Shown piece after piece: positions 23,992-44,403 of a DNA stretch of 64,000 bases. Made by a program: the position numbers and the translations under genes. The DNA lies in contig OZ020488.1 of the NCBI GenBank assembly GCA_963971405.1, forward strand, positions 10,729,261 to 10,793,260, given 5' to 3'. How positions within the stretch are numbered: position 1 is the stretch's first letter; the number at the start of each line of letters is the position of its first letter. This DNA comes from Psococerastis gibbosa. Its lineage: Eukaryota > Arthropoda > Insecta > Psocodea > Psocidae. A model generated the notes under the pieces. The model was not told the DNA's origin, did no database searches, and worked only from the letters and a program-made list of their open reading frames with translations.

Positions 23992-24207
23992 AACCTTACT
24001 GATTTAGGCCTATTTTACAATTGTTTTCCAAGGGGGGGGGGGCCATTTACAAGCACTGATTAAGGAAAATTAGACTCTGAATATTATGGATTACTTATTG
24101 AATATTAACATAGGGCTACTCTAGAAAGTTGGCGTTTTCTTAAACTGTTGACTGTCCTGATAGTCACGGAAGCATGGAGCCTGCTTAGCCTGGGATTGGT
24201 GTTAAAA

Positions 24208-24843
24208 GTTAAACGGGCTAGCCCAGTCGACCATGCTAATCTTCCTCCAGCTTCTCACCTTCTCAACCCAATCGAGAACGATACAGCTGCGGAGGTCAAG
24301 CTCATGTTGGATCCGACAGAAAACCGGATCGCAGGCCCTTGGCTCCAGGCTCCAGAGCCGCACCCAGCCACTTGCGGAGACTCAACTCAAGCCTCAGGGA
24401 GCGTTGAGGTCAGAAACATCAACCTGGACGAAATCTGCAACAACAAACTCTTTTCAAATGCAAAATTATAAAAGGACAACAATAAATTTGAATTGCAAAG
24501 AAATACCACCAAAACAATATCGGGTGAATTACGTTAAAGAGATCACATCAAACTCCATACCGAGCATGCTGTCAAGGGATGTCGCTGTGGCCACTTTCAG
24601 GATGCAAACCGGCCACGACTATCTCCAAAGCCATCTGCACAGAATGGGACTCGTCGACTCACCTACCTGCCCCCTCTGTAATGAGGCTGAAGGCACGGCT
24701 GACCACCTGCCAAACTGCAGAGCTATAGACACAAACAGCAACAACAATGAAGACTCCTTGCGACAACGGTCAAGGCTCTACTGGGCGACACGGCGCCAAA
24801 TGGCAGAATTGCCACGGACGGGCGTTGGATGACCTGACCTGAC
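24208..24843 (+). mobile_element. 5'-truncated LINE 3' end, (TGACC)n tail
   Basis: C-terminal part of a LINE ORF2, in frame from about 24500 to 24832: SRDVAVATFRMQTGHDYL, CPLCNEAEGTADHL (Cys/His zinc-finger-like), LYWATRRQ, then RTGVG and stop. The stop TGA is the first unit of a (TGACC)n tail (24829-24843). A 7-bp repeat GTTAAAA at 24201-24207 and 24844-24850 fits a target duplication. Homologous to 39324-39786 and to the 100-bp insertion at 31449-31548. Confidence 0.75.
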
Positions 24844-25109
24844 GTTAAAACCACGTCATAAACGGGGCAATAGATGAATATGAATGGGAGATATTTCTGA
24901 TTGATGAATAGAAAAATTTCAGAATCAGAAACAAGTATGGCTGACTCCAAAAAAAATTGTACAAAACTAATTATTTTTATTTAAAATATCAGTTAAAACC
25001 CCAGCCGGGAACTTCCTATTCCGTTTTCACAAATGCAACAACAAAATATAATGTGAGAGTGACAAGAAATTACTACGGTAAGTACTGAGAAAACCATTAT
25101 ATTGACAAA

Positions 25110-25570
25110 ACCGGTGGCCTAAGACCGGGCCCTCCAAACAGACTTTAAAAGATTGATAAACGACTTGATAATACAACTTAGAAGTATCCCCGGGATTGAT
25201 GTTCTATGCCATGCGGACAACCTAACAATATGGGCCACGTCCTGCAATATACAAGCCCTCGAGTGAGCACTGAACCAAGCCCTGCATGTCCTGAGAGCGT
25301 GGTGTGCGGAAAATGAGATGCTCGTCAGCAGAGACAAAACTACTGCACAACTTTTCTCCCTGTCTACCAAGAACCACACAGTCAACTTAAAATACGACGA
25401 CTGCGACATTGCCGTAGTTACCAACTACCTTGGCATGCGTTTGGACAAAAAAATATCGATGGCGCAGCAACAAAGGCCTGTAAGAGAGTATGCATGTTGA
25501 AAAGATTAGCAGGTACCACTTGGGGTGCAACCGCCTACGCCATCTTAAAAAGCATGGTTGCCTATTAGAA
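25110..25570 (+). pseudogene. LINE reverse-transcriptase fragment
   Basis: Broken frames read as the palm/thumb part of a jockey-like RT: LINDLIIQLRSIPGIDVL, then CHADNLTIWA where the family has YADD, an in-frame TGA, then LRAWCAENEMLVSRDKT and YLGMRLDK. The second catalytic Asp is Asn. Clearly inactive. Confidence 0.6.
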
Positions 25571-25630
25571 TTTAGCAAATTTTAAATAATATTTTATATA
25601 GAAAAAAATGGTTTATTGTGCAGGAATTTT

Positions 25631-27632
25631 ATGCGAAACCCGTCCTTCATCTATTTCGAATATACCTTTACACAGGTAAGTCAGCGTTTGTCTCGGAAAC
25701 CTAAAATTTAAGATGTTTTTGTGGAAGCCTCAAACAATGCATGTTTTTGTTTTACATGGCCTTATTTTCATTTTAAACTAATTTATGTAGGTTAAGATTA
25801 CCTGTTGCGCATTTCTTAGTAAGATGCGACTGAATGGTATGTAATGCAATAAATATTTGTTATCTTGGTCTTGAAATATTTACTCATTGTGCGCCAATAA
25901 TGACACAATGTTGTTGAGCGTGGGTTGCTATTTCAGTATCACTTCGAAAGTGTACTTGCCTTTACATGATGATAGGCCTCAGTCCAACTTTAAGTTAATT
26001 ACAGAATAATGTTTTTTATGTAAGAAAAAGAAGTTGAAGAATTTGGTGGCAATTTCTTTAATTTTATCATAATGCTTCCTGCTTTGCATCCTATTATTTT
26101 ATGCATTTTTTTTTCAGATTTCCTTTAAACAATGAACTGTTAAAGAAATGCTTATTGTCATGCGAAGAGATTTGTACATGCCCACTAAATGGTCTCGAAT
26201 CTGTGGCCAGCATTTTGAAGGATATTCCTATTTGGTGCGACCAAATAGTATCAGAAAGCTATTATTATTAATGTCGGACGCCGTGCCTTTATTATTTGAC
26301 TTCCCCAAGTGGCTGCAGCGGAAAGAGTCTAATCTTCGCGAAATTGTTCGACAGGGGATATATTTACAAAAACATGAACCTGATCATCCAACTCCAAAGG
26401 TATGTAGCATCATTATTTTCAAATGCTTTGATATCTTTGTCCAAAATTAGTCTATCGTTACTCTTGACTTCGTGATATTTCATATTAAGAAACAATTTTA
26501 TTTTCTGACACCTGCTTTCAGCATTTCAGCTTTAAGCAACCCTGTTAGCCTGGTGAGGGGAATGAGTCGGTTTATTATCTCGATGCACCCTAAGGGGAGA
26601 CTCCTTCACCTCGGGGAGAAGGAGAGTCGACTGGCAAGATTGACCTCCTGATTATAGTGGATTCCAAGCCATTTGGAGAAAATATTATAGTAAAGTAAAG
26701 TCACACGATGAAAACGGAGGTGACTAGGACACGCGCAATTAGACTGCAGGGTACAGTCTAAGCGCGTTATCATGTCCCACCATGTTCCCCTGCCGTCGTT
26801 GTGGACACTACCAAGTTTGCCGCAGTTTGAAACACGCTCTGCCCTCGTGGTTTCAACTTGGTTAGCCCCTAAGGGTTATGAAATTGGAAAGATTGTAGTG
26901 TCAGCCGCATGGAGAAGCGGGTTCGGTTTCCGTTCACACCCCATTTCTTCCTCTTTTATATTTCCTGATGGGCCTGGTTCTGTAGTTTACCTTCTATAAT
27001 GTTAATTCATCTTTCCTATAGTGTTTTGGTATATTCTTTCAGTTAATGGATGACGCGAGAAACGACGCCAAACCATGCAAAGGTGCCTCGACCCAGGCGA
27101 GCGTGTTGAAAGAGACGTCGTCTTTAAAAGAAAGCGGAAGTTCAACTGCTGCAGGTGAAGTTGGAGGCGTATGCTGAACCAGGGATTATGTTGCCTTTTT
27201 TACTTATTTGTCTGATAATAACATTCTCGTCCCTATTTACAAGATCATGGTAGCCTATTGAGATCGATTCTATGAGCATTCGTTCCCAAATATTGTATGA
27301 CAAGGGCAGAAAGAAAATGGGAGGCTATGTTGATTTGGGAAATTTCGCTGCTTCAGAAATTGGTAAACCCGCAAAAGGGGCCCTTGTTTTGCAGTTGCCT
27401 CTCTGTCAATGTCTTTCAAATGCCCGTAAGCGTATTTTCTTATTGAAAAATTAGACACCTCTATTCTCAGTAGAATATTGATGACAGCTTCATCATATTG
27501 GGATTAAAGTCCGCTCATGTGATGGTGTTCACGTAAATATAGCAGCATTACTAGTTTTAGGTTGTGACCTTGTCGCAGGCGAGCATACATTATTTCCACA
27601 CCCAGCAGACAGGTATCCTATATTTGTTTAAG
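25631..27632 (+). pseudogene. P-element/THAP9-like transposase relic
   Basis: Exon-like pieces can be chained. 25631-25673 ends NIPLH and splices (CAG|GTAAGT) to 26119-26399, beginning FPLNNELLKK and, after a one-base frameshift near 26147, reading MPTKWSRICGQHF and DAVPLLFDFP. Together these are the C2CH THAP DNA-binding signature (HRFP, SRICxxHF, DAVP). A third exon 27044-27163 continues in phase. Downstream, 27259-27452 reads DSMSIRSQI and GGYVDLGNF, and 27505-27632 reads VRSCDGVHVN, LLVLGCDL and FPHPADRYPIFV, matching the RNase-H-like catalytic region of THAP9 and P-element transposases. Stops and frameshifts separate the blocks, so it is not functional. A separate repeat (26560-26920) interrupts it. 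Confidence 0.75.
26560..26920 (+). repeat. Dispersed repeat (family B), copy 1
   Basis: Related to 38670-38940, with a short piece at about 63420-63460. Shared landmarks are GAGACTCCTTCACCTC, CTCCTGATTATAGTGGATTC, GTAAAGTCACACGAT, and CCATGTTCCCCTGCC followed by a short frame beginning MFPC. It may be the 5' region of a LINE ORF1 or a SINE; identity unresolved. Confidence 0.55.
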
Positions 27633-27639
27633 TTGACTC

Positions 27640-29494
27640 GAAATTCATATGCTGAAACTGGACGCTAACTAACACGCTCAGCGTGGAATTATGAACACCC
27701 CTACTGCATTCATTGCTGGTTTATTATTGATACATGGAAAAATATATATTATAAAAAAATTCAATTTCATAAGTTAATTTGTTGTAAATTATGCCCCTTA
27801 TTTTCGTATTTAGCGTTAAGGACATTAGGTACCGCACGGTAGGTTACAAATGGTACTTAGGTGTACGTAGGTGCAGAACTGGATAATTAGGCCTAACTAC
27901 GAGGTGGGCAAGACAAACTTCAGCAAATAACTTGCAATATTGCTAGTGATTATTAAGTTACCTGTCTGATAAGCATCTTAAATTCATAGTTATCTTCAGT
28001 CATAGTAAAGTAGGTAGGTACCTTATAATCTTATGACAAAATAGCATAATCATTATTATTGTCGTCATCGGAATAGGCGAGCAGCAACTACCATTTAGGT
28101 AGCTACAATTACAAAGACCCCACGTATGGTGTCGATCGAGTAACGGACGGACGGCAATAGAACAAAATTAATTTGATGTTAAGGTAGAGTAGGTACTATT
28201 CGGTGTTGTAAGGTGTGAACAAGTCCTTTGCAACATTTTTTACCGACTTTACTGCCTACGATGTGTCCGTGCTTTTATTTCTGCTTACGCCTGAAGGCCA
28301 GTTCTATTATGGAACCCAAACTAAGCCAAGAAAAAGCAATTATAAATGAAAACTCAGCGTTTATCTAGGGGTAGTATCAATATTAAAGAATTTTTCCTAT
28401 TGCCATTTCAAGGAAAATACTAGTCTTAGAAGATTTATATTTTATGCACGACAAACAAAATTAGTAATATTTTTGATAGCTTGCACCAAATAAGCGTCAA
28501 ACTAATTATTTTCAATATAATATCGCCAAAAAAGTATAGGACCTCACATAATAATTTTGAATTTAGGCCACCAATGCAATGGCGGGCTGAATTCGCGCCA
28601 TTTTCATGAAAATGGTGGAGTTGTCATCCCCTGCCTGTGCAGCAAGACCATTGAACTATATATATATACACTGGAAACACACCAGGAGCGCTAGGGAATT
28701 AGGCTCAAAATATAATAAACATATGTAGTATCCTTTACATTATAACGTAATAAGTTAGGCAACTTACAACAGGCTAGCTTATAAGATTTTAGGGGCAGCT
28801 CCCCCCTTCATCTGTCCTTGACTACACTTCAACTAGAATAAGCAGAATATAAAAAGAATAAGTAGTCACTCTGGCTAGACCCCATGGACGGATACAGGGA
28901 GGCAGGTTCCCCCCCTGGATCCACCCCATGGACGGAGACAGGGTATCCCCCCCCCACAAATTTATAAGTTAATTTTTATAACGCTCTGATTTAATCGATA
29001 CTACATAGGTTTTTCCTATTTTGACCCACAGCTACCCCCCCCCCCCCATGGTGAGCTGGATCCGTCCCTGATCCACCAACACCGGCATTCGAATTTTTAA
29101 ATCTCATAGCCTACTTATTATGCTTACACGATGTGAATATTCTGTGTGCTATCATCGATGAAAAAATATTGCAGTGTAGTAGGCCAATGCTGTTGATTTA
29201 GGGATGTCAATATCAATAATCCTAATAATTTCTAGACATTTTGCAGTACGTGTGATTTGCAAGAAAGCCACGAAATTCGCCCAAATGGGAAATAAAAACA
29301 CCTTTTTCCTCTGTAAATTTGCCTTATAGTGTTTCGCTATTTTTATTCACTATCAAAACTTAGGTTCTGCAGGACTAGGCCTACTTATTAGGCTGCTGGA
29401 ATTATCAGCTTCCTAAAATAATTTTAAACTTGACTAACTAAAAAATGCCTTGAGGTTGAAACAATAATAATAATAATTAGTATTAAAATTATAC
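27640..29494. other. No gene seen
   Basis: AT-rich non-coding sequence with stop codons in all frames. A low-complexity patch near 28870-29070 repeats CCCATGGACGGA and C-runs, suggesting decayed small MITEs. Nothing else is supported. Confidence 0.45.
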
Positions 29495-29502
29495 AGGACA
29501 AT

Positions 29503-29825
29503 CAAGGCCGTAGCCAGGATTTTTTTTTTGGGGGGGGGGTTAAAATTTCATTGGGTATTACATACTGGTTTTTCTGTTTCCTCTCAAAATCCGATTCTAT
29601 CTAGTGTCAAGCCATTTCATTTCGGGGCAGGGACGGTTTCAGAAAACGTTTTCGGGGGGGGGGGGGGGCGATGGCCCAAAACATATCGCGTTTCCCTTAC
29701 TTGAGTTATAATTTCTCTTAATTTCCTTCAAAAGTCCATTCTAACTAGAATAATGCTATTTCTCTCGAGGGGGGGGGGGGCGACCGCCCCCGCCCCCCAA
29801 GGATCCCCCCTTGGCTACGGCCTTG
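29503..29825. mobile_element. hAT-type MITE with G-runs
   Basis: 323-bp element with inverted ends CAAGGCCGTAGCCA and its complement, flanked by 8-bp duplications AGGACAAT (29495-29502) and AGGATAAT (29826-29833) with one mismatch. 8-bp duplications and C-A ends fit the hAT superfamily. The interior holds three G-runs of about 9-13 and no open frame, so it is non-autonomous. Confidence 0.75.
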
Positions 29826-29833
29826 AGGATAAT

Positions 29834-30660
29834 TGAAAGTGTGCAATTTGTTGACATAATGACATAGTACTCCAAGTTCTGCATAAAAATATTGCTGGTT
29901 AGTTGGCATGATTTTCCGTTCTAAATAATCTTTAAATAATCAAATAAAAAATAAAATGTTAACATGGTATCAAATGGCAAAAGGCTCAATCTGGTCCTAT
30001 ACTACGGAAATAGCCGAAGTCAAGCGGCTTCAACCCGAATGTTTACGATGAGTCTATAGTTTTACTATGTCTATGGTCCAGACTCTAGTCTTCTAACCAT
30101 AGACACATCAGATTTAAAAAATAATAAAAATGTTATAGACTAAGCGCCAAAATTACTTTTAGTTTCTTAACAATGGCAACAAGAAAATGGCCAAATTAAA
30201 AATTCATAAAAATACAAGCCTGAGACCTTATTAAACGCTAGACTACTGCTATACACGAGCCATATTTAATGAGAAATTTGACTTTACGCCAAAATGGAAA
30301 AGGGTCACTTGTTTGAAATTGGTCACTTGTTTACAAAATAGTTTGAAATCTTTGCCTTTCTATTCGATATATTTTGGATATAATTTGTACTGAGGGAAGG
30401 CATGCCTTGTCGCTAGCGGGGGCATCACTCACGGCACACCTTTACAAGTCAGCGCGGTGCCTAATGGCAGAAATGCCAAGGGTTGTCTAGTGTCTCGAAA
30501 CAATTTAATACCTACGGTACTTACTTTTTTTAAAGTAAATACCTAACTAAATGCTACAGTACATGTAACAAACAAACTATCATTGACCGTATAAGTCAAG
30601 CTAGGACCAAGTCTTTACCTGTTGCGATTGGACACTAAAACTTTAAAGGCTTTCTTGCTT
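29834..30660. other. No gene seen
   Basis: AT-rich non-coding spacer. A short phrase around GAAATTTGACTTTACGC (about 30272) recurs near 51291, so it may contain an old repeat fragment. Confidence 0.4.
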
Positions 30661-30663
30661 TTA

Positions 30664-30923
30664 GGCGGCAATTCCACCTGTGAATTTACTTCATTTGTGA
30701 TTTTTGTTTGTTTTCTTTTAAGGAGACTATTATGGAGATACTTAACTTATCTATTATAAATTAAGTTATAATATGGTAGAGACTTATTAATGACTTCTGC
30801 TACCATATTACAACTTAATTTATAATAGATAAGTTAAGTATCTACATAATAGTCTCCTTAAAACAAAACAAACAAAAAATCTCAAATCACAAATGAAGTA
30901 ACTTCGCCGGTGGAATTGCCGCC
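30664..30923. mobile_element. Long foldback element, copy F1
   Basis: A 260-bp near-perfect hairpin flanked by TTA on both sides (30661-30663, 30924-30926). Tips are GGCGGCAATTCCACC and the complement; the stem includes AAGGAGACTATTATG and CTTAACTTATCTATTATAAA; the loop region contains TGGTAG and CTGCTACCA. A 3-bp TTA/TAA duplication with GG-starting ends is the pattern of PIF/Harbinger (Tourist-like) MITEs. No coding capacity. Confidence 0.8.
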
Positions 30924-31368
30924 TTAGAAACTAGTTCCTTCTTTATTAGTCGCAATCTCTCGATTGGTTAGCAGGAAAATTTTCCATTTGTCTCCGTCCT
31001 GGGATTTCTTTTTACTAAGGCAAATAGGAAATCAAGAAAAAAATCGACGTAAAGTATACTCTGTATACCGTACTTGATTACTCACATTTTAATCCAAACT
31101 GGCTGAATTTCGGATTCCGGAATATTTTCTTCGGATAAACACCGCGTTAGAAATTTTGCGTCGCATATATATGAGATTGCAATATTTTTCCACCTTTCAG
31201 CTGATTTACATTTAGAACCATTAAAAAAAAACTCTTGTACACGACGAGATCTGAAACAGAATTTATCACAAATGTCAAAATCACACTGTCATGTATACTG
31301 ATTATAAAAATGGATGTGATGATCCAACACATTAAGATTTTAACCATTTTTATTATTTGGTGTGTATT

Positions 31369-31730
31369 CCAATTGTCATATTTTCTTCATTTGTGCATTA
31401 AAAAATGATGAGATTTTTGTTTTTAAGGAGACTATATTATGTAGATACCGAACCGAACTGAGAAACATGAGGGATTGGCCTAGCTCTATTACGCGGTACG
31501 GCGTCAGAAGCCAAGGGCGGGCGTTGGCTGAAGAAGAAGAAGAAGATATAGATACTTAACTTATCTATTATACATTAAGTTATGATATGGTTATTGATGT
31601 CTCTACCATATTATAACTTAATTTATAATAGATAAATTAAGTATCTACATAATAGTCTCCATAAAACAAAAATCTCGTCATTTTTAAATGCACATCAAAT
31701 GAAGAAAATATATCACAAGTGGAATACCGG
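31369..31730. mobile_element. Long foldback element, copy F3, decayed and interrupted
   Basis: Inverted arms 31369-31448/31549-31575 and about 31610-31730 share the F1 stem (AAGGAGACTAT, TTAACTTATCTATTATA). The outer stem differs from F1, reading TTCTTCATTTGTGCATT and ATGAYGAGATTTTT with a matching complement in the right arm. The left arm is split by a 100-bp LINE end with a 7-bp duplication. Outermost GGCGG tips are not preserved. Confidence 0.7.
31449..31548 (+). mobile_element. 100-bp LINE 3' end with (GAA)n tail
   Basis: Perfect 7-bp duplication TAGATAC flanks it (31442-31448, 31549-31555). The last codons read LYYAVRRQKPRAGVG before TGA, homologous to the LINE ends at 24208-24843 and 39324-39786. 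The TGA is the start of the TGAAGAAGAAGAAGAAGA tail. An extremely 5'-truncated insertion. Confidence 0.8.
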
Positions 31731-31789
31731 TACACGCCTTTATTATTTTCAATTTTCACCATGCACCTGATATTTTATTATTATTGACC

Positions 31790-32115
31790 GGATAGCCTAG
31801 GTTGCTTTCCAAAAAAAGTATTTGGTTTTGTAAAAAAAAATGTTTTTTTTTTTTTTTAAATGATTGAAAATTCACGCTCAAATGCATTGCGTGCCCTGCC
31901 AGTATTGCTGTGTGGTAATGTGTTGGTCTGACCTATCTAGAATTTACCGCACCACCAGTGACGTCAGGTGGACAACCCCCCCCCCCCCCACCCGAGATAT
32001 CGGAAATTTAACCATAGGAAAATTATTTACTATGAAATTACTCATTTTCTCTATCTACTAATTTTGATAAATTGGAAAGCATGTTCGAATAAACTCGGAC
32101 CGGTTTTTTGAAATG
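31790..32115 (+). repeat. Repeat family A, copy 3 (right part)
   Basis: Matches the inverse of 53690-54000: GATTGAAAATTCACGCTCAAA, ACCAGTGACGTCAGGTGGA, a C-run, CGAGATATCGGAAATTTAACC, then the family-A end GAATAAACTCGGACCGGTT. Non-coding. Confidence 0.6.
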
Positions 32116-32400
32116 TGTCACTTTTCTCGTGCATGAGCTTGCTAAATATTATATAGCAAGCTTACAAGTTTTCTCATAAAAGCCAACAAACCCGCCTTAC
32201 AATTTTTTTCCACTACCGTCGAATCAGAATATCGAATCAATTACCAGAAATACTCCTATGCATTTTAATACATGATCTGTGACCGTCATAAGTCATGTAT
32301 TGGCCATTTTAAAAATACAATGGTATTCTCGGCGTCGTTACAACTCTATTACGTCAAACAGAAACACAGAAACATATAATACGGTATATATGATATAAAC

Positions 32401-33597
32401 TCAACTGTTGTAGTTGTGGTCAAAAAATTCAGGCACGGAGTAAGGGCAGTTCACACCAAGAAGCCTAATCACGCCCTTCCTAAATTGGAATGGTGTTAAA
32501 GTTGGAAGCCTTAGGAGGTTAGGTAGGTGGTTATACAACCTCGCACCTAAGTGGTGGGGTGAATTTCCCATGGCGGCTGTACGGTATTGCTCCTGGTGCA
32601 AGTCACCCCCACTCCGTGCCTGATGGTGGTGAGTTTCTGCATTAAAAGCATATTTGTGCAAGTGCCTACGAGTATACGTCAGGGTCTCGAGTATAAACAC
32701 TGATGCCAGAGGGAGGATATCGAGTTTCTCGAATAAGGGTCGACAAGACACTCGTTGATCCCATGTCCCAATCAGAGCTCTAATGGCACGCTTTTGGACT
32801 TTGAAAACCCGATCTGACTCAGTGGCGCTTCCCCATGTTCCTATCCCATAGCGCATTCTGGAGTCAAAAACAGCACAATAAACAATTTTTAGTACGTCTT
32901 GGCTAACGAGAGGCTGCAGAGTGCGCAGGAGGAAGACACAGGAAGATAATTTAGCGCATAACTTGTGAATGTGTGGTCGCCAGGTCAACATATGATCAAT
33001 ATTAAGGCCCAGAAAAGACACGGTAAGAGCAGCTGGAAGATCTATCCCATCGGAAACCAGGTTAATTGAGGTCATATATTATGTTGTTCTGTGGTTGAGG
33101 TTGGCTAACTGAAATGTCATAAATTCTGTCTTTAGTGCGTTAAAACAAGATCATGAGCTTTTAGCCAACCTGAAACTGCATTTAAGGTGGGACAACCACG
33201 CGTTTGGGCCGTAGGGTTGTCCGGCGCTGGAATCAATATGGATGCATCGTCTGCGTATAGGCTGAGAAATAGGTCCCAAGGGGAAGGCATGGTGGCACGT
33301 TCGAAATTATTGATGTACGTGAGGAAGAGGTTTGGCCCAAGGATACTACCCTGAGGGACGCCTGTAGGTACAGGACACCAGGTGTCGCCGTCCAGCACCT
33401 GATCCCGGCCGGTTAGGTAAGAACGAAACCAGTCATTTGCTACCCCTCTCACTCCCATACTTTATAGGGTGAGCAGAAGCTTTTCGTGATTCAATGTGTC
33501 AAAAGCACGGGAAAGGTCACAGAATATGCCAAGTGCTACATTGTTCCCCCGTGGCCCCATGTCAGTCGGTACAGCCCTTAAGTGGCTTATGTTGCAC
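32401..33597 (-). pseudogene. LINE ORF2 relic (jockey/CR1-like RT to C-terminus)
   Basis: Minus-strand relic. The RT begins at about 33560 (GIFCDLSRAFDTLNHEKLL), has an in-frame TAA at 33462, then GVPQGSILGPNLFL and an intact YADDASIL box, a frameshift near 33110, and a 224-codon C-terminal frame (33075-32401) with SFLGLNIDHMLTW, MRYGIGTWG and ARLYNHLP. One stop and one frameshift make it inactive. Its 5' side ends at a small MITE-like insertion. Confidence 0.75.
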
Positions 33598-33712
33598 GCA
33601 ATGGCGGATCCACGGCTGGCGGTCATGACCCCCCAAAACGACATCTCGGCAGGGTTTGGGTTTAGGCTGCACAACTTTGTGACCCCCGCTGGACCCGCCC
33701 TTGGTTGCATGA
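33598..33712. mobile_element. Small MITE-like element bordering the LINE
   Basis: About 110 bp with imperfect inverted ends: ATGGCGGATCCACGGCTGG on the left, CCCCGCTGGACCCGCCCTT on the right. The LINE reading frame stops exactly here. Boundaries and target duplication are not certain. Confidence 0.45.
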
Positions 33713-34462
33713 CACTTGTCACCCTTATTATGGGTGTGGCACTATTCTCGGGCAACTTTGTTATTCAGCCAAATTCTAGTAGGATTCATCTGCGCGCCAG
33801 TTTTCCTTGGTAGTTTTAAGCGTTTTCCTGTGGCCTCATCCCCTCGTGATAACCCAATCAGGGTACATACTGTAACGTATAGTGCACAGAATACTATAAT
33901 ATATAGTGTAGTATAGTGTATAGAGAGATTACTTACGTCAATTTATACTGTCCTTTTATAAATCAATTAAATTACACGAGATGTGTAACCGCTAGGTCAC
34001 TAGTCGGCTTGTTCCATCAAATTAGCGAATTACCTGAAATCTGAATAGTGAATAACAACCTCCTTCTTCAGTGCCGCACTGCCGTGGCCCGTGGCCCCCG
34101 CCCCCGTGTGGCGTGTGCCGTTTGGACTTTGGCGTCTGCGGGTCAGGGGTCTGCCAGTCTTCCTGTCAGGGGGAGTTTCTTTGCCGCGCTCGCACCGCGC
34201 GCGGGATCCCCTAGATAAAAAAGTAAATTATTAAAGACTAAAGAGTAACGACTAACGCGGAAAGTGGAAACGGGCGAGATGAGATGACCTTTTTTGACGT
34301 TTATATATAGATCAATGCCTTTTTTTTAAATTTACTGCGTTTTGCCATTTTGTTTCTGCTTACACGGCTAGCACCATCTTGAAAGTTGCATTGTTGACAA
34401 ATACGTTTTTTTTACTTTTTACGTAAATTCTTTATTAAAATTGGTTTAAAAAAATTGTGAAA
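33713..34462. other. DDX23 upstream region
   Basis: It holds GC-rich sequence at 34070-34215 and an AT-rich stretch with TATATATAG at about 34302. The first DDX23 codon is at 34463, so the promoter and 5' UTR probably lie here; I cannot place the transcription start. The GC-rich part may itself be a MITE end. Confidence 0.35.

Positions 34463-44403
<9,941 letters not shown>

Noticed and set aside
33496..33813. Plus-strand 105-codon ORF
   Set aside because: Antisense to the LINE RT and the MITE-like insertion.
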